Origin: Mageeibacillus sp. UBA3781
Lineage (GTDB): Bacteria > Bacillota > Clostridia > Saccharofermentanales > Saccharofermentanaceae
Assembly: GCA_002368805.1 (NCBI GenBank)
Contig: DFFH01000117.1
Coordinates: 22,129 to 76,749, forward strand
Direction: 5' to 3'
Length of the DNA stretch: 54,621 nt
Part shown: positions 53,505-54,621 of the stretch, piece after piece
Numbering within the stretch: position 1 is the stretch's first letter
How the letters are laid out: each line of letters opens with the position of its first letter
Position numbers and translations under genes: made by a program
Notes under the pieces: model-generated
Seen by the model: only the letters and a program-made list of their open reading frames with translations
What the model was told of the DNA's origin: nothing
The model's database searches: none

Positions 53505-54437
53505 ATGCCATTAGTTACTACTACTGAAATGTTCAAGAAGGCATATAACGGCGGTTACGCTGTAGGTGCTTTTAACGTAAACAACATGGAGATCGTACAG
53601 GGTATCACAGAGGCTGCAGGCGAACTGAAGAGCCCGGTTATCCTCCAGGTTTCCAAGGGTGCAAGAGCTTATGCTAACCACACCTATCTCGTAAAACTCG
53701 TTGAGGCTGCTGTAATTGAGAATCCGGAGATCCCGATCGCTCTGCACCTTGACCACGGTGATTCTTTCGAACTTTGCAAATCCTGTATCGACGGTGGTTT
53801 CACATCCGTAATGATCGACGCTTCCTCCAAGTCTTTCGAGGACAACATCGCTCTTACCAAGCAGGTTGTTGAATATGCTCACGCTCACGGCGTAGTAGTA
53901 GAAGCAGAGCTTGGAAAGCTTGCAGGCGTTGAGGACAACATCTCCGTTGACGAGAGATCCGCCAAGTTCACAGATCCTGCAGAAGCACAGGAATTCGTAG
54001 AGCGCACAGGAGTTGACTCCCTGGCTATCGCCATCGGCACATCCCATGGCGCATACAAGTTCAAGGGTGAACCCTATCTCGATTTCGAAAGACTTAAAGA
54101 GATCCACTCCCTCATTCCTGAGACACCGCTGGTACTCCACGGAGCATCAACCGTCTTAAGAGAATTCGTTGACAGATGCAACGAATACGGCGGACAGATT
54201 CCCGGAGCACAGGGCGTTCCCGAAGAAATGATCAGAGAAGCTACCAAGTACGGAATCTGCAAGGTTAACATCGACACAGACCTTCGTCTCGCCATGACAG
54301 CTGAGATCAGAAGATTCCTGATCGAGAGTCCTTCAGAATTCGACCCTCGTAAGTATTTAGGACCTGCAAGAGACGCCATCCAGAGAATGGTTCAGCACAA
54401 GATCAGAGACGTGCTCAACGCATCCAATACACTTTAA
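53505..54437 (+). CDS. fba: Class II fructose-bisphosphate aldolase
   Basis: A 310-residue zinc-dependent aldolase of glycolysis. Motifs: GAFNVNNMEIVQGI, ALHLDHGDSFELC (zinc His and catalytic Asp), VEAELGKLAGVEDNI, AIGTSHGAYKF (zinc His) and LVLHGAST (zinc His; family usually LHGGSG), followed by KVNIDTDLR for phosphate binding. ATG 53505 is chosen for AAAGGAG and homology; the frame is open upstream through the promoter. It has its own promoter and terminator. Confidence 0.93.
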   Translation: MPLVTTTEMFKKAYNGGYAVGAFNVNNMEIVQGITEAAGELKSPVILQVSKGARAYANHTYLVKLVEAAVIENPEIPIALHLDHGDSFELCKSCIDGGFTSVMIDASSKSFEDNIALTKQVVEYAHAHGVVVEAELGKLAGVEDNISVDERSAKFTDPAEAQEFVERTGVDSLAIAIGTSHGAYKFKGEPYLDFERLKEIHSLIPETPLVLHGASTVLREFVDRCNEYGGQIPGAQGVPEEMIREATKYGICKVNIDTDLRLAMTAEIRRFLIESPSEFDPRKYLGPARDAIQRMVQHKIRDVLNASNTL

Positions 54438-54457
54438 TAAGAAAACTGATGATTCAT

Positions 54458-54486
54458 GCCTGTCCCTTTAAGGGGCAGGCTTTTTT
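54458..54486 (+). terminator. Intrinsic terminator after fba
   Basis: GCCTGTCCC and GGGGCAGGC (54458-54480) form a stem with a short AT loop, followed by six T's. Confidence 0.93.
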
Positions 54487-54493
54487 AGTAATT

Positions 54494-54546
54494 AAAATGC
54501 CCTTCGATATGAGCGCCGTGTGGCGGATTATCGAAGGGGTCATTTT
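54494..54546. repeat. Long nested hairpin after the fba terminator
   Basis: Outer arms AAAATG/CATTTT enclose CCCTTCGATA (54500-54509) / TATCGAAGGG (54529-54538), which enclose CGCC-GTGT-GGCG (54514-54525). There is no T-run suited to a plus-strand terminator. It lies about 48 bases before a new start codon and could be a leader element, a small RNA or a dispersed repeat. Confidence 0.6.
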
Positions 54547-54593
54547 ACCTCAGTGCATATAGAAGGGGATGGTATGCAGATTAAGAGGGAATT

Positions 54594-54621
54594 ATGAAAA
54601 AGTACGAAATCTATACAAATA
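54594..54621 (+). CDS. Start of a new CDS (partial, runs off the window)
   Basis: ATG 54594 follows AGAGGGA with suitable spacing and opens MKKYEIYTN before the window ends. Too little remains to name a family. Confidence 0.5.

Overview
The window is chromosomal DNA of a Gram-positive, probably anaerobic Firmicute of class Clostridia. Pointers are an S-box (SAM-I) riboswitch before metK, Mini-RNase III (MrnC) next to cysS, an Rnf-type complex, a firmicute-type 6S RNA, lipoprotein signals, BcrA-type ABC transporters with a one-TM sensor kinase, a Tad/FHA locus and strong AGGAGG ribosome binding sites. Base composition is close to 50% GC. No phage, insertion sequence or CRISPR was seen, so this is mostly core genome. 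The assignment to Clostridia is inference.

Layout. 1-87: 3' end of the housekeeping sigma factor gene. 115-4772: an Rnf-like operon, rnfC-rnfD-rnfG-rnfE/A, followed by a THUMP rRNA methyltransferase. 5996-6407: non-coding, with a terminator, a 16-bp palindrome, a cluster of DnaA-box-like 9-mers and two inverted repeats before proA. 6408-15320: proA, rpiB, upp and the F1Fo ATP synthase operon. 15305-20467 (minus strand): a Tad/Flp-pilus-like locus (TadZ-like, TadA, fused TadB/TadC, Flp-like pilin, FHA protein). 20632-24621: SAM riboswitch, metK, a short RecD-like helicase and comF. 24688-29664: 6S RNA, cysE, cysS, mrnC, rlmB and a lipoprotein. 29672-36818: a tyrosine phosphatase (minus), then a response regulator, three ABC ATPases, two permeases and a histidine kinase. 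36897-36973: tRNA-Arg(ACG). 37145-44066: trigger factor, a repeat-rich spacer, a membrane-anchored sigma factor, a DUF6273 lipoprotein, clpX, a small membrane protein and an ROK kinase. 44086-47436 (minus): MoxR ATPase, DUF58 and DUF4129 proteins. 47665-54437: XRE-cupin regulator, acyl-CoA synthetase, valS, a membrane protein and class II aldolase. A new CDS begins at 54594.

Most interesting points. (1) There is no free-standing delta-subunit gene in the ATP synthase operon. Its C-terminal domain is fused to the N-terminus of the alpha subunit (10608-12515). (2) The Rnf-like operon keeps the iron-sulfur motifs of RnfC. By hand alignment it has lost the covalent-flavin motifs of RnfD and RnfG and the membrane Fe-S cysteines of RnfE and RnfA; RnfE and RnfA are fused, and rnfB is absent. 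This would be a redox-silent or repurposed Rnf relative. (3) A sigma factor is fused to a membrane span and an extracytoplasmic domain, and is preceded by eight copies of a TTCTATCGGT-type motif in both orientations. (4) The RecD-like helicase carries a four-cysteine cluster and may lie under SAM-riboswitch control.

All family calls come from reading translated motifs by eye. No database search was run.
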